Shown here: one piece after another, positions 16,580 through 25,262 of the stretch
Position numbering within the stretch: position 1 is the stretch's first letter
Layout of the letters: each line of letters opens with the position of its first letter
From: SKLM01 sp041687115
Lineage (GTDB): Bacteria > Chloroflexota > Anaerolineae > B4-G1
Assembly: GCA_041687115.1 (NCBI GenBank)
Contig: JAWLCP010000005.1
Coordinates: 1 to 64,000 of the forward strand
Direction: 5' to 3'
DNA length: 64,000 bases
Notes under the pieces: generated by a model
Seen by the model: the letters and a program-made list of their open reading frames with translations, nothing else
What the model was told of the DNA's origin: nothing
The model's database searches: none
Program-made: the position numbers and the translations under genes

Positions 16580-17592
16580 TGGAAGCGTATCTCGAGGCGT
16601 ATGCTGACGAAACCGTCCTGGTCACAGGGGGTGCCGGGGCCATAGGCTCCAATCTCTGCCGCCGACTGGCCGGGCTCGGTGCGCGCGTCATCATCCTCGA
16701 CAACCTATCGGCCTCCAGCCGATGGAACGTGCCCTCCTCGGCCCGGATTCTGTTCGTCGAGGGGGATATCCTCGACCAGGTCAAGCTCAAACGAGTCTTC
16801 TTCCGACGGCCGCAGATCGTCTTCCACCTGGCCGCTTTCTTCGCCAACCAGAATTCCGTCGACCACCCAGAGACCGATCTTACTGTCAACGGCCTTGGGA
16901 CCCTCCGTCTGCTCCAGTACGCGGTGCTCGCCGGCGTCGGGCGGTTCGTCTACGCCTCGTCCGGCTGCTCCATCTACGGCAGCAGTGCACCGCTCCCTTT
17001 AAAGGAGGGCTTCGTATCGCTCCATCTGAGCACGCCCTACCAGATCACCAAGATGCTTGGCGAGCTGTACTGCAACTTCTTCCACGACCACTACGCGCTC
17101 CCCACCGCCAGGCCGCGCTTCTTCAATTCCTACGGTCCGGGCGAGGTGCCCGGGGCGTACCGCAATGTCATCCCCAACTTCATCTACTGGGCCATGAGCG
17201 GGCGCCCACTGCCGATCACCGGCAGCGGCGACGAGACCCGCGACTTCACGTATGTCGATGATATCGTCGACGGGCTCCTGCGCGCCGGAGTGATGGAGAG
17301 TGCTGTCGGTCAGGCGTTCAACCTCGCGTCCGGCCGGGAGACGCGCATTGTAGACCTGGCGCACATGGTCAACGAGGCGACGGCCAACGTGGCCGGCATC
17401 CACTTCACCGGGCGGCGGGAGTGGGATACCAAGGATCGCCTTTGGGCCTGCATCGACAAGGCCCGCGACCTGATCGGTTATCAGCCTGACATCCCCTTCC
17501 AGGAGGGCCTGGAGCGCACAGTGGGATGGTTCCACGAGCACTGGCCCCAGATCAAGGCCGCAGCTCGTCTCCCCCTGGACCCGAGCGTCTGA
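16579..17592 (+). CDS. NAD-dependent nucleotide-sugar epimerase/dehydratase
   Basis: A 337-residue extended short-chain dehydrogenase, likely supplying a nucleotide sugar for the polysaccharide. V-T-G-G-A-G-A-I-G-S-N-L is the NAD-binding loop near residue 15, D-N-L-S the adenosine-binding segment, and S-T-P-Y-Q-I-T-K carries the catalytic Y-x3-K. R-F-F-N-S-Y-G-P-G and D-F-T-Y-V-D-D match the GalE/WbpP-like core. The exact reaction (4-epimerase, decarboxylase or dehydratase) cannot be fixed from motifs. Coupling to the preceding GT4 gene and placement before wecB support a sugar-supply role. Confidence 0.75.
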   Translation: MEAYLEAYADETVLVTGGAGAIGSNLCRRLAGLGARVIILDNLSASSRWNVPSSARILFVEGDILDQVKLKRVFFRRPQIVFHLAAFFANQNSVDHPETDLTVNGLGTLRLLQYAVLAGVGRFVYASSGCSIYGSSAPLPLKEGFVSLHLSTPYQITKMLGELYCNFFHDHYALPTARPRFFNSYGPGEVPGAYRNVIPNFIYWAMSGRPLPITGSGDETRDFTYVDDIVDGLLRAGVMESAVGQAFNLASGRETRIVDLAHMVNEATANVAGIHFTGRREWDTKDRLWACIDKARDLIGYQPDIPFQEGLERTVGWFHEHWPQIKAAARLPLDPSV

Positions 17593-17625
17593 ACGGACGC
17601 TGATGAAGAAATGGGAGATTCATCG

Positions 17626-19095
17626 GTGACAACGGGGCCTCGCATGACCGATCCGCAGCCTTCATCCTGCCTCCACCGTCCTTCCCACTCCTCGGGCCAT
17701 GCCACGATGATGCGAGTTCTCTCCGTCGTCGGGACCCGTCCGGAGGCGGTAAAGATGGCGCCCATCATCCGCGAGCTGAACTGCTGGCCCAACCGCATCA
17801 GCTCGCGGGTCTGCGTGACCGGTCAGCACCGCGACATGCTCGACCAGGTACTTGAGGTGTTCGGCCTGAAACCAGACCACGATCTCGAGGTGATGGAGGA
17901 GAATCAGACGCCGACTCAGGTGGCGTCAGCCGTCCTTCTCAGGCTGACACCTATCCTGCGCCACGAGCAACCGGACTGGGTCCTCGTCCAGGGGGACACA
18001 ACCACCGTGGTGGCCGCTTCCCTCGCTGCCTTCTACGCTGGCGTGCCAGTTGCGCACGTGGAGGCTGGGCTGCGCACCCACCGTCGGTACCGTCCCTTCC
18101 CGGAGGAGCTTAACCGACGCCTTGTCGCAGTTCTGGCGAACTGGCATTTCGCACCCACCCTCCGTGCGCGCCAGAACCTCGTCCGCGAAGGTGTCTCCTG
18201 TGACCGCATCTGGGTCACCGGCAACTCCGTCATCGACGCCCTTCACTCCGTCGCCGACCTCCCCACGACGGCCGCCGTGAAGGAGCTATTCCAACAGCTT
18301 GGTCTCCGTATGGAGGGAGCCGCTGGTTCACTGCCCCGCGGGCTGTCTGCCGCCAACAGCCAAGGCCGGGCCAGCGACCGGGGGACTGGGGAGGTGGACA
18401 GCTTCAGATCCGCCAGCGCCAAGTCGAAAGTGGGCCATTCCCACATCACCTCTCCGCATCTTGTCCTCGTCACCGCTCACCGGCGAGAGAACCACGGCCA
18501 GCCGCTCCACGATATCTGCCTCGCGTTGGCCGACATTGCCGCGCGGGGCGATGTGGAGATCGTCTATCCTGTCCATCGGAGCCCGAACGTGTGGAACCCC
18601 GTTCAGGAGCATCTGGACGGCCTGACCCACATCACCCTCGTTCCGCCCCTGGACTACCTGTCGCTCGTCCAGGTGATGAAACGAGCGCACCTGGTGCTAA
18701 CAGACTCGGGTGGTATCCAAGAGGAGGCACCGGCGCTGGGTGTTCCGGTGCTCGTCCTTCGTCAGGAAACGGAAAGGCCGGAGGGCGTGGACGCCACCGC
18801 CGCGCGCGTGGTGGGGACCGATCGGCGGCGCATCGTGGCCGAGGCCTGTCGACTTCTCGACGATCCCGCAGCGCGGGCCAGGATGTCGCGAGGGATCAAC
18901 CTGTACGGCGATGGCCGGGCGAGCCAGCGTATCGTTGCCGCTCTCTGCGGTGACCCCGTGGATGAGTTCGCAGCGCGAAGTCGACGGGGAGGCTCAGGGT
19001 TGAGGATTGACAGCCCAGCCCCGAGGCCAGAAAGGATCGGCGGTATGGAACCAAGAGCTGCACATCAGGAGTCCACGACGGAGGAGCGCCCATGA
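17626..19095 (+). CDS. wecB: UDP-N-acetylglucosamine 2-epimerase (non-hydrolysing)
   Basis: Interconverts UDP-GlcNAc and UDP-ManNAc. V-V-G-T-R-P-E-A-V-K-M-A-P opens the fold, and G-D-T-T-T-V, H-V-E-A-G-L-R-T, F-P-E-E-L-N-R, V-T-A-H-R-R-E-N and D-S-G-G-I-Q-E-E-A are all complete. GTG 17626 has GGGAG eight bases upstream and is preferred; ATG 17611 would add five residues and ATG 17710 matches the start of most homologues. Two features are odd: a low-complexity insert of about 40 residues just before the V-T-A-H-R-R-E-N motif (bases roughly 18310-18450) and a Ser/Arg/Pro-rich tail of about 40 residues. Both look surface-exposed. Its product could feed a ManNAc-type sugar. Confidence 0.85.
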   Translation: MTTGPRMTDPQPSSCLHRPSHSSGHATMMRVLSVVGTRPEAVKMAPIIRELNCWPNRISSRVCVTGQHRDMLDQVLEVFGLKPDHDLEVMEENQTPTQVASAVLLRLTPILRHEQPDWVLVQGDTTTVVAASLAAFYAGVPVAHVEAGLRTHRRYRPFPEELNRRLVAVLANWHFAPTLRARQNLVREGVSCDRIWVTGNSVIDALHSVADLPTTAAVKELFQQLGLRMEGAAGSLPRGLSAANSQGRASDRGTGEVDSFRSASAKSKVGHSHITSPHLVLVTAHRRENHGQPLHDICLALADIAARGDVEIVYPVHRSPNVWNPVQEHLDGLTHITLVPPLDYLSLVQVMKRAHLVLTDSGGIQEEAPALGVPVLVLRQETERPEGVDATAARVVGTDRRRIVAEACRLLDDPAARARMSRGINLYGDGRASQRIVAALCGDPVDEFAARSRRGGSGLRIDSPAPRPERIGGMEPRAAHQESTTEERP

Positions 19096-19781
19096 CGCCA
19101 GAGAAGCGAGCAAAGACACTCGCATCTTCGCTTCACCCTTCGCTTCCGATGTTACGTCCTACTCGCTTCGTCTTCCATTACCCCACGCGCGCGGTCCTCC
19201 ACCGCACCGCCAAGCGAATGTTCGACCTTGTAGCCGCCGGGCTGGGCACTCTCTGCCTGGCCATAGCGCTCCCCTTCATCGCCCTCGCCATCTACCTCGA
19301 TAGCCCGGGGCCAATCTTCTACACTCAGGAGCGAGTGGGGCAGGGAGGGAAGCCCTTTCGGCTTTACAAGTTCCGCTCCATGGTGGTCGATGCGGAGCCT
19401 GACGGGAGGCCCAGGTGGACGGCGGAGCACGACCCTCGGATCACGCGAGTGGGTCGCATCCTCCGCAGTGCGCATGTGGACGAGTTCCCGCAGTTCCTCA
19501 ATGTCCTGAAGGGGGAGATGAGCGTAGTTGGCCCGCGGCCTGAGCGACCGGGGTTTGTGCGTGTCCTCGCTCGGGAGCTTCCACACTACCACCTGCGCCA
19601 TGCCGTGAAACCCGGCATGGCCGGCTGGGGGTTCGTCAATCAGGGGTACGCCGCGTCAAGAGAGGATGCCCGACTCAAACTCCACTACGACCTCTACTAC
19701 GTCCACCACCAGTCCGTCCGCCTCGATGCCCTCATTCTCTTAAGGACCGTCCACCGCGCCGTCACCTTCCGCGGCAGATAG
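19092..19781 (+). CDS. Initiating sugar-1-phosphate transferase (polyprenyl-phosphate type)
   Basis: A 229-residue bacterial sugar transferase that moves a sugar-1-phosphate onto undecaprenyl phosphate to start the repeat unit. It has one N-terminal hydrophobic segment (about residues 45-70, re-entrant in this family), then the cytoplasmic catalytic domain with Y-K-F-R-S-M, R-V-G-R-I-L-R-S, D-E-F-P-Q-F-L-N-V-L-K-G-E-M-S-V-V-G-P-R-P-E and K-P-G-M-A-G-W-G. It is the short WbaP/PglC-like form without the multi-span CoA-binding-like domain. It overlaps the wecB stop by four bases and ends the + strand operon. Confidence 0.85.
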   Translation: MTPEKRAKTLASSLHPSLPMLRPTRFVFHYPTRAVLHRTAKRMFDLVAAGLGTLCLAIALPFIALAIYLDSPGPIFYTQERVGQGGKPFRLYKFRSMVVDAEPDGRPRWTAEHDPRITRVGRILRSAHVDEFPQFLNVLKGEMSVVGPRPERPGFVRVLARELPHYHLRHAVKPGMAGWGFVNQGYAASREDARLKLHYDLYYVHHQSVRLDALILLRTVHRAVTFRGR

Positions 19782-19966
19782 AAGGGGCATCAACCCGCTC
19801 CGCCGACCGCCCGCCTCAACGGCCTCCCGCCACCTTCGCCACCCGCGGGCGCCCTCCCCGTTCGCCCTCAGGGGGCCGGGGCCCATCGCGCTACTCTCCC
19901 ACGATCTGCACGACCAGGCGCCGCGCCCGCGCCCGCCTGTCGAAGTCCAGGAACACGATCTGCCCC

Positions 19967-20869
19967 TCACTTCGTCGACTCCACCCGCGTCCACAGCTTC
20001 TCCAGCGGGCGCCGCAGCAGCCGCACCTTGATCAGCACGAGCAGCCACAGATGCACCCGCGCCAGCAGCAGCAGCACGGACCAGCCCAGCTCCTGGAAGG
20101 TCTCCGCGTACACCAGCGCCCGCCAAGCACTCCTCGCCTCCAGCCACGCCGAGCGCATGCGGTACGGCGACCCCCGTACGTACCGCTGCGCGTACCCGCC
20201 CGCCGAGCGCACTTTCTGATTCAGCCAGTCGCTGTACGTCGTCGGATACCGGACGTATACCCGCGCGTCGGGCGCGTAGCGGATTCGGGCACCCTGCTGC
20301 GCGATCCGGTGCGAGATCACCGCGTCCTCCGCCAGCGCGTCCGCCGGCACCTTTTCGATCAGCTCCGCCCGGAACGCGAACAGGTAGCCCGAGCACACCA
20401 GAAACTGCGGCTTCCCCCCCCGCACCTTCCTGTCGCGCGCCAGCCGCATCCGGTGGATCCCGTCCGTCAACACGTGCGACCAGTACCCCAGGACGTTGTC
20501 CCGCCGGTTCACACTGATCGGGTGACCGCTCACCGCGCCTACCTCCGGTTCCTCAAATGGTTCCAGCAGCGGTGCCAGCGCGTCCTCCGCCACCAGCACG
20601 TCGCCGTCGCTCAGCACCACGATCTCCCCCTCGGCCGCCGCCAGCCCCGCGTTCACCGCCGTCGGCTTTCCTCGCTGCGGATCCGCCACGTGCCGCACCG
20701 TCGGGTCGCGGGCTGCGTACTCATCCACCACCGAGATCGTCGCTGGATCGGGGGATACTACCAGGATCTCCGCGTCCTCCGGGACCTGGGCCAGAAAGGA
20801 CTCGATCGCCGGCCCCACCGTCCGCGGCTCGCGGAACGCTGTGATGATGACGCTCAGTCTGGGCGCCAT
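19967..20869 (-). CDS. GT2-family glycosyltransferase
   Basis: A 300-residue inverting glycosyltransferase of GT-A fold. The start M-A-P-R-L-S-V-I-I-T-A-F-R-E is typical; D-G-D-V is the DXD-like metal site, and A-E-D-A-V-I-S-H-R resembles the E-D-x-x-x-x-x-R acceptor motif of processive-like GT2 enzymes. A hydrophobic segment near residues 262-282 may anchor it to the membrane. It lies 15 bases behind the PPC/DUF296 gene, facing the big polysaccharide operon tail to tail. The 185 bases between the two stops are very GC-rich and hold no supported gene. Confidence 0.8.
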   Translation of the reverse strand: MAPRLSVIITAFREPRTVGPAIESFLAQVPEDAEILVVSPDPATISVVDEYAARDPTVRHVADPQRGKPTAVNAGLAAAEGEIVVLSDGDVLVAEDALAPLLEPFEEPEVGAVSGHPISVNRRDNVLGYWSHVLTDGIHRMRLARDRKVRGGKPQFLVCSGYLFAFRAELIEKVPADALAEDAVISHRIAQQGARIRYAPDARVYVRYPTTYSDWLNQKVRSAGGYAQRYVRGSPYRMRSAWLEARSAWRALVYAETFQELGWSVLLLLARVHLWLLVLIKVRLLRRPLEKLWTRVESTK

Positions 20870-20884
20870 GGGTTTGGGGGTGCG

Positions 20885-21331
20885 TCAGATCGAGAACGTC
20901 TCGACTGATTCGAGGTCCCAGAGCGCCAGCCCGGTCTCATCGTCGTGACGCCGCCGTACCGTCACTGGCCCCGGCTCGATCACCACCTCCAGCGTGGGTC
21001 CCACCACCGCCTCCACCAGGTGACCGCCCAGCGTGCTGTAGTCCGGACGCCCCACCGTCACGTGCGCGTGCACCATGCGCTCGTCGTCTTCACCGCGCGC
21101 GATGTTCCCGGTCAGGTTCAGCACCTCCACCGGCTCGTCGAACTCCTGGGTCTGGTACGTCTGCGTGTCCAGATCGTAATAGCCCAGCGTCACCCGCTCG
21201 AACGTCCCGATTGCTCGGACGGCGGCGAACGCGATCCGCGTGCTGTCGGCAAACCGCTTCAGGCTCTCGATTGCATCTTCGCCCGGCTCCAGTCGCACCA
21301 AATACCTTGCGCCCACTGCTTTCACCTGCAT
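20885..21331 (-). CDS. PPC/DUF296-domain protein
   Basis: A 148-residue protein of the PPC (plant and prokaryote conserved)/DUF296 family. The core has the early phrase R-L-E-P-G-E-D, A-V-R-A-I-G-T-F near residue 40, V-H-A-H-V-T-V-G with the metal-site-like histidines, and L-G-G-H-L-V-E-A-V-V-G-P-T-L-E-V. Stand-alone bacterial PPC proteins are small trimeric proteins of unclear function, sometimes called DNA-binding. ATG 21331 is chosen over an upstream in-frame ATG because GGGGGAC precedes it. A good promoter lies just upstream (21378-21406). It is the first gene of a two-gene unit with the GT2 gene. Confidence 0.8.
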   Translation of the reverse strand: MQVKAVGARYLVRLEPGEDAIESLKRFADSTRIAFAAVRAIGTFERVTLGYYDLDTQTYQTQEFDEPVEVLNLTGNIARGEDDERMVHAHVTVGRPDYSTLGGHLVEAVVGPTLEVVIEPGPVTVRRRHDDETGLALWDLESVETFSI

Positions 21332-21377
21332 CGTTGTCCCCCTTGTCGCTGTCTCCGACGAGCGCCAGTGCTCAGCC

Positions 21378-21406
21378 ATTCTAGCATGGAACAGGGGGGG
21401 CTGCAA
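21378..21406 (-). promoter_or_regulatory. Sigma70-type promoter for the PPC/DUF296-GT2 unit
   Basis: On the minus strand a -35 box TTGCAG (21401-21406) is followed after 17 bases by a -10 box TAGAAT (21378-21383). The predicted start near 21371 gives a leader of about 40 bases with a GGGGGAC ribosome site before ATG 21331. It lies just after the terminator of the upstream exporter operon. Confidence 0.6.
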
Positions 21407-21433
21407 CACGCCTTCGCACTCACCAACGAGAAG

Positions 21434-21456
21434 AGCCAGGGCCATCCGCCCTGGCT
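21434..21456 (-). terminator. Rho-independent-like terminator of the exporter operon
   Basis: A perfect nine-base-pair stem, AGCCAGGGC with GCCCTGGCT and a five-base loop, lies 23 bases past the stop of the last HlyD gene. Read on the minus strand it is followed by CTTCTCGTT, a moderately T-rich tail. Confidence 0.6.
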
Positions 21457-21478
21457 CCGATCCAGCTCCTCCTCCCGC

Positions 21479-22747
21479 CTACGGAACGATCCTCGCGTCC
21501 GCCGGCATCCCCGGCTTCAGCGCGTGATCGGGGTTCGGGATGCCCACGTCCACCGAGAACACCAGCTTGGCCCGCTCCTCCTCCGTCTGCACGTACTGCG
21601 GCGTGTACTCCGCCTCTCCGGCGATGCTGTCTACCTGGCCCGCGAACGTGCGTTCTGGGAACGAGTCGACTGTTACCTCCACCTTCTGCCCGATCCGCAC
21701 CTCGCCGATCCGCGTCTGCGGTACGTAGATTACCAGCGTCACCTCATCCAGGTTCGCGATCGTGAGCAGCGGCTTGCCCGCCATCGCCGTCTCCCCCGCC
21801 TGGGCGCTCCGGGTGCTCACGACGCCGCTCATCGGTGCCGCCAGCGTCAGCTGCTCCAGACGGGTGTCCACGAGCGCCACGCCGGCCTCCGCCTCCCGCA
21901 CCCGGGCCTCCGCCAGCGCCACCTCCTCTCCCGTCGCCCCCGCCTCCAGCTCCTCCACCCGTGCCTCCGCTCGGGCTACCTCCACCTCCGCCAGTTCGTA
22001 CTCCGTCTGCGCCTGGTTGAGCGCCGCCTCCAGCGTCAGTGGGTTGTCGCGCATCGCCATCAGCGCGCTAAGGTACGCCCTCGCCCCCTCCAGCTGCGCC
22101 TCGGCCTGCGCCAGATTCGCCTCGGCCGCCCGCAGCTGCAGATCCCACGCCGCCGCGATGTCGCCGCCCCGCTCGCTGTACACCCCGCGCTTGACCTTCG
22201 TCGCCTGCAGCTCTGCCTCGTGAAGCTCCACGTTCTGCTCCGCCAGGGCGATCCGCGCCCGTGCCTCGTTGATCTGGCTATCCAGCTGCAGCGGGTAAGT
22301 GATCGCCTCCTGGGCGTGGATCACCGCCTGTTCGGCCCCCTCCCGTCGGGCCTGCGCCTCGTCCAGGCTCGCGCGCGCCGCCTTGATCTCCTCCGCCCGG
22401 CTCCCTGCTTGCACCCGGTGCAGGTCCGCCCGCGCCGCCCCCAGCGCCGCCTCCGCCTCCGCCCGCTGGCTCCTCAGGGCCGCGTCCTCCAGGCGCACCA
22501 CCACGTCCTCCGCCTCGACCTCGTCGCCGCGGCCCACCAGGACCTCCACGATGAGCCCCTGCGTCTCCGCCGCCACGGCCACCTCTTTCCCCTCGATGAA
22601 CCCTGACGCCGTGATCGCCGTCTCCTCCGCCTCCGGTGCCCGGCAGGCAGCCAGGACGGCCGCCATCAGGCTGACACCCAGCACAGAGAGCGCAGCGCGC
22701 GCCGCCTCACCCAGCGCCTGCTGCAGAGCGAGCCTTCCCCTCCTCAT
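21479..22747 (-). CDS. HlyD-family membrane fusion protein (lipoprotein)
   Basis: A 422-residue periplasmic-adaptor-like protein. The N-terminus ends in a lipobox V-L-A-A-C (Cys35), so it is probably lipid-anchored. A first half-lipoyl motif follows (T-A-S-G-F-I-E-G to about residue 85), then a long Ala/Glu-rich coiled-coil hairpin of roughly 230 residues, then the second lipoyl half L-T-L-A-A-P-M-S-G-V-V-S and a beta-barrel domain (N-L-D-E-V-T-L-V-I-Y-V-P). It is a paralogue of the adaptor encoded just upstream. With the ABC ATPases it should form an export system. Confidence 0.8.
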   Translation of the reverse strand: MRRGRLALQQALGEAARAALSVLGVSLMAAVLAACRAPEAEETAITASGFIEGKEVAVAAETQGLIVEVLVGRGDEVEAEDVVVRLEDAALRSQRAEAEAALGAARADLHRVQAGSRAEEIKAARASLDEAQARREGAEQAVIHAQEAITYPLQLDSQINEARARIALAEQNVELHEAELQATKVKRGVYSERGGDIAAAWDLQLRAAEANLAQAEAQLEGARAYLSALMAMRDNPLTLEAALNQAQTEYELAEVEVARAEARVEELEAGATGEEVALAEARVREAEAGVALVDTRLEQLTLAAPMSGVVSTRSAQAGETAMAGKPLLTIANLDEVTLVIYVPQTRIGEVRIGQKVEVTVDSFPERTFAGQVDSIAGEAEYTPQYVQTEEERAKLVFSVDVGIPNPDHALKPGMPADARIVP

Positions 22748-22748
22748 C

Positions 22749-24260
22749 CTACGGCTCCCCCGTTAGGATCGTCGCGTCGGCGGGCACGCCCGGCTTCAGC
22801 TTGTGGTCCGGGTTCGCGATCGCGATCTCGACGGCGAACACCATGCTCACCCGCTCGTCCTTCGTCTCGATGGTGCGGGGGATGAACTCCGCCTGGTTCG
22901 CGATCGCCACCACCGTCCCTCTGAACACCGCGCCGGGAAATCCGTCCACCTTCACGTCTGCCTTCTGCCCCACGTTCACCTGCCCCAGCCGATCCTGGGG
23001 CACGTACACCGTCAGGTTCACCTCGTCCAGGTCGCCCAGCGTCACCAGCGTGGCCCCGGGGGCCGCCAGCTCACCCCCGTGGATGGTCAGCTCCAGGATC
23101 AGCCCGCCCACCGGCGCTGCGATCGTGAGCTTCTCTCTCTCGCTCAACAGCGTCTTCAGCGATGCCTGTGCCTGCTCCACCTGCGCCTCCACCACCGCGA
23201 TCTCCTCCACCGTGGCCCCGGATCGCACCGCTTCTAGCTGCGCCTCCGCCTGGGCCACCGCCGCCTTCGCCGCCTTGTACTGGGCCTTCGCCCCGTCTGC
23301 TCGCGCGGCGAGCTCCTGCGGATTCTCTCGCATCCGCACCAGGTCGTTCAGGGAGGTCCTCGCCTGATCCAGCTTCGCGTCGGCGCTGTGATACCCCACC
23401 CATGCCTTCCAGTACTCATATGGGATCATGTGGAAGTCGAGTTGCGCCGGGATCTCGCTGGGGATCTCCGGTCGCTTCTTCTCCAGCAGCTTCTCGTACC
23501 ATTCCTCCAGCTTCTTCTTGAAGTCCTCCCACCCCTCGTCCCCCTCCTCGATGTCCCCGAACTCCTCCTCCAGCCTCTTCTTGATCTCCTCCCACGTCTC
23601 CCCGACGTCCATGTACTCCTGGTACTTCTTCTCAAGCCGCTTCCGCACGTCTCCCCAGTTCTCCTTCGCATCCCAGTAGCTGTCGTGGCTGATCACCGCG
23701 GCGTCCTTCATCGCCGTCGCAGCCGCCAGCTGGGCTTCCGCGGATGTCACCTCGAACCGCGCGGCTGCGATTCGGGCGTTCAGTTCCTGGGGATTGTCAC
23801 GCATCGCCTCCGCGTCCTGCCACCCCTGATAGGCGCCGTCGCGCGCCGCCGTTGCTTGCGCCAGCCCTGCCTCCGCCTGGCGAACCTGCTCCGGGCGCGG
23901 ACCGGCCGTCACCTGCGCCAGCCTCGCCTCCGCCACCTCCACGCCGGCCCTCGCTGACGCGATCTGGGCCTCCAGCAGCGTTCCATCCAGGCGGATCAGC
24001 ACCGTGCCCACCTCTACGTCGTCTCCCTCCTTCGCCAGTACCTCGGCCACCCGCCCGCCAACCTGAGAGGCGACGTTCACCTCCTCCGCCTCGATGTACC
24101 CGCTGGCCGTCAGTCCGCCGTCCGTCGGCTCGGGCAGATCGAACTGGCTCAGCGTGCTCTCCCACGCTGTAGGATCCGTGAAGAAGTAGAAGGCGCCAGC
24201 CCCCAACGCCACTGCCGCCACGACCAGGCTCACAATCAGAATCACACGTCGTCGCTTCAT
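22749..24260 (-). CDS. HlyD-family membrane fusion protein with a repeated charged insert
   Basis: A 503-residue adaptor with an N-terminal membrane anchor (about residues 6-27) instead of a lipobox. The order is lipoyl half (T-A-S-G-Y-I-E-A-E-E), coiled-coil hairpin, second lipoyl half (I-A-A-P-V-G-G-L-I-L-E) and beta-barrel domain (V-N-L-T-V-Y-V-P-Q-D-R-L-G). Within the hairpin, residues 202-264 form three tandem 21-residue repeats, each opening with tryptophan (W202, W223, W244) followed by an acidic pair, then K/R-rich and L-E-E-type text. The second adaptor lacks this insert. The gene ends one base before the second adaptor starts and begins 12 bases after the ATPase stop. Confidence 0.8.
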   Translation of the reverse strand: MKRRRVILIVSLVVAAVALGAGAFYFFTDPTAWESTLSQFDLPEPTDGGLTASGYIEAEEVNVASQVGGRVAEVLAKEGDDVEVGTVLIRLDGTLLEAQIASARAGVEVAEARLAQVTAGPRPEQVRQAEAGLAQATAARDGAYQGWQDAEAMRDNPQELNARIAAARFEVTSAEAQLAAATAMKDAAVISHDSYWDAKENWGDVRKRLEKKYQEYMDVGETWEEIKKRLEEEFGDIEEGDEGWEDFKKKLEEWYEKLLEKKRPEIPSEIPAQLDFHMIPYEYWKAWVGYHSADAKLDQARTSLNDLVRMRENPQELAARADGAKAQYKAAKAAVAQAEAQLEAVRSGATVEEIAVVEAQVEQAQASLKTLLSEREKLTIAAPVGGLILELTIHGGELAAPGATLVTLGDLDEVNLTVYVPQDRLGQVNVGQKADVKVDGFPGAVFRGTVVAIANQAEFIPRTIETKDERVSMVFAVEIAIANPDHKLKPGVPADATILTGEP

Positions 24261-24272
24261 GGTCCTCGTTCT

Positions 24273-25211
24273 CTAGTCCTGCCCGTCTCGCCGTACGTTC
24301 GCGATGAACACGTCCTCCAGAGAGGGGGGAATCACCTCCATCGACTCGATCTCCACCCCGGCCGTGCCCAGTGCCTGCTCGATCCGGGCCGCGTGCTCCT
24401 CCACGTCGCCCGCCACCACGTGGATCTGCGCGCCGTAGAGCGCCACCTCATCGAACAGGTCCAGGTTTCGCAGCACCGCCACCGCCACGTCCGGCCGGTC
24501 GCAGTCGATCTCCAGCACCTCCCCCTCCATGCGGTTCTGCTTGATCTCCTCCGGCGCCCCGTGCGCGAGGATCTGTCCTCGGTGGATGAACGCCAGGTCC
24601 TGGCAATGCTCCGCCTCGTCCATATAGTGTGTGGTCACGAAGATCGTCGTCCCTCCCTCGGCCAGGTCGTACAGCAGATCCCAGAACTCCCGCCGCGAGA
24701 CCGGGTCGACGCCGGCGGTCGGCTCATCCAGGAACAGCATGTCCGGCTGGTGGAGGATCGCCGCCCCCAGCGCCAGCCTCTGCTTCCAACCCCCGGCCAG
24801 GTTACGGGTCAGCTCTCCCCCGCGCCCCTCCAGGCCCGCCATCTCAATCACAAACCGCTTCCGCTCCTGGAGCTCCCTGTTCCGCACGCCGTACGTCCGC
24901 CCATAGAAGTCCAGGTTCTCGCTCACCGTCAGGTCCTCGTAGAGACTGAACCGCTGCGACATGTAGCCGATCTGCTCCCGTATCTTCTCGGATCCCTTCA
25001 CCACGTCGTATCCCAGCACCGACGCGTGCCCGGATGTGGGCCGCACCAGACCCAGCAGCATGCGGATCGTCGTGGTCTTCCCCGCACCGTTAGGCCCCAG
25101 GAAGCCGAAAATCTCACCTCGTCGGATGTCAAACGTGACCCCATCCACCGCCGTGAAATCCCCGAATCTCTTGGTCAGACCGTCCACCACCACAGCACGT
25201 TCGTTCAACAC
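24273..25211 (-). CDS. ABC transporter ATP-binding protein
   Basis: A 312-residue ABC ATPase of the drug/antibiotic exporter (CcmA/DrrA-like) type. Walker A is G-P-N-G-A-G-K-T-T, the Q-loop lies at Y-M-S-Q-R-F-S, Walker B is M-L-F-L-D-E-P-T, and the switch histidine is in V-T-T-H-Y-M. The ABC signature reads L-A-G-G-W-K-Q-R rather than L-S-G-G-Q; the W-K form is common in this subgroup. The last 80 residues are the extra regulatory-like domain. It parallels one half of the E. coli double ATPase YbhF. Confidence 0.85.
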   Translation of the reverse strand: MLNERAVVVDGLTKRFGDFTAVDGVTFDIRRGEIFGFLGPNGAGKTTTIRMLLGLVRPTSGHASVLGYDVVKGSEKIREQIGYMSQRFSLYEDLTVSENLDFYGRTYGVRNRELQERKRFVIEMAGLEGRGGELTRNLAGGWKQRLALGAAILHQPDMLFLDEPTAGVDPVSRREFWDLLYDLAEGGTTIFVTTHYMDEAEHCQDLAFIHRGQILAHGAPEEIKQNRMEGEVLEIDCDRPDVAVAVLRNLDLFDEVALYGAQIHVVAGDVEEHAARIEQALGTAGVEIESMEVIPPSLEDVFIANVRRDGQD

Positions 25212-25262
25212 AGTCCCCCGCCCATCACCATGCTCTCCGCGTCACATGTCATCCCTTGCGCC

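Noticed and set aside
19890..19966. Short minus-strand frame ending L-V-V-Q-I-V-G-E behind the GT2 gene
   Set aside because: It is only about 20 codons from a possible GTG. The text looks protein-like but is too short to support.
20945..22606. Plus-strand open frame of 553 codons
   Set aside because: It lies opposite the PPC and HlyD genes, has an Arg/His/Leu-skewed composition typical of antisense frames in GC-rich DNA and shows no family motif.
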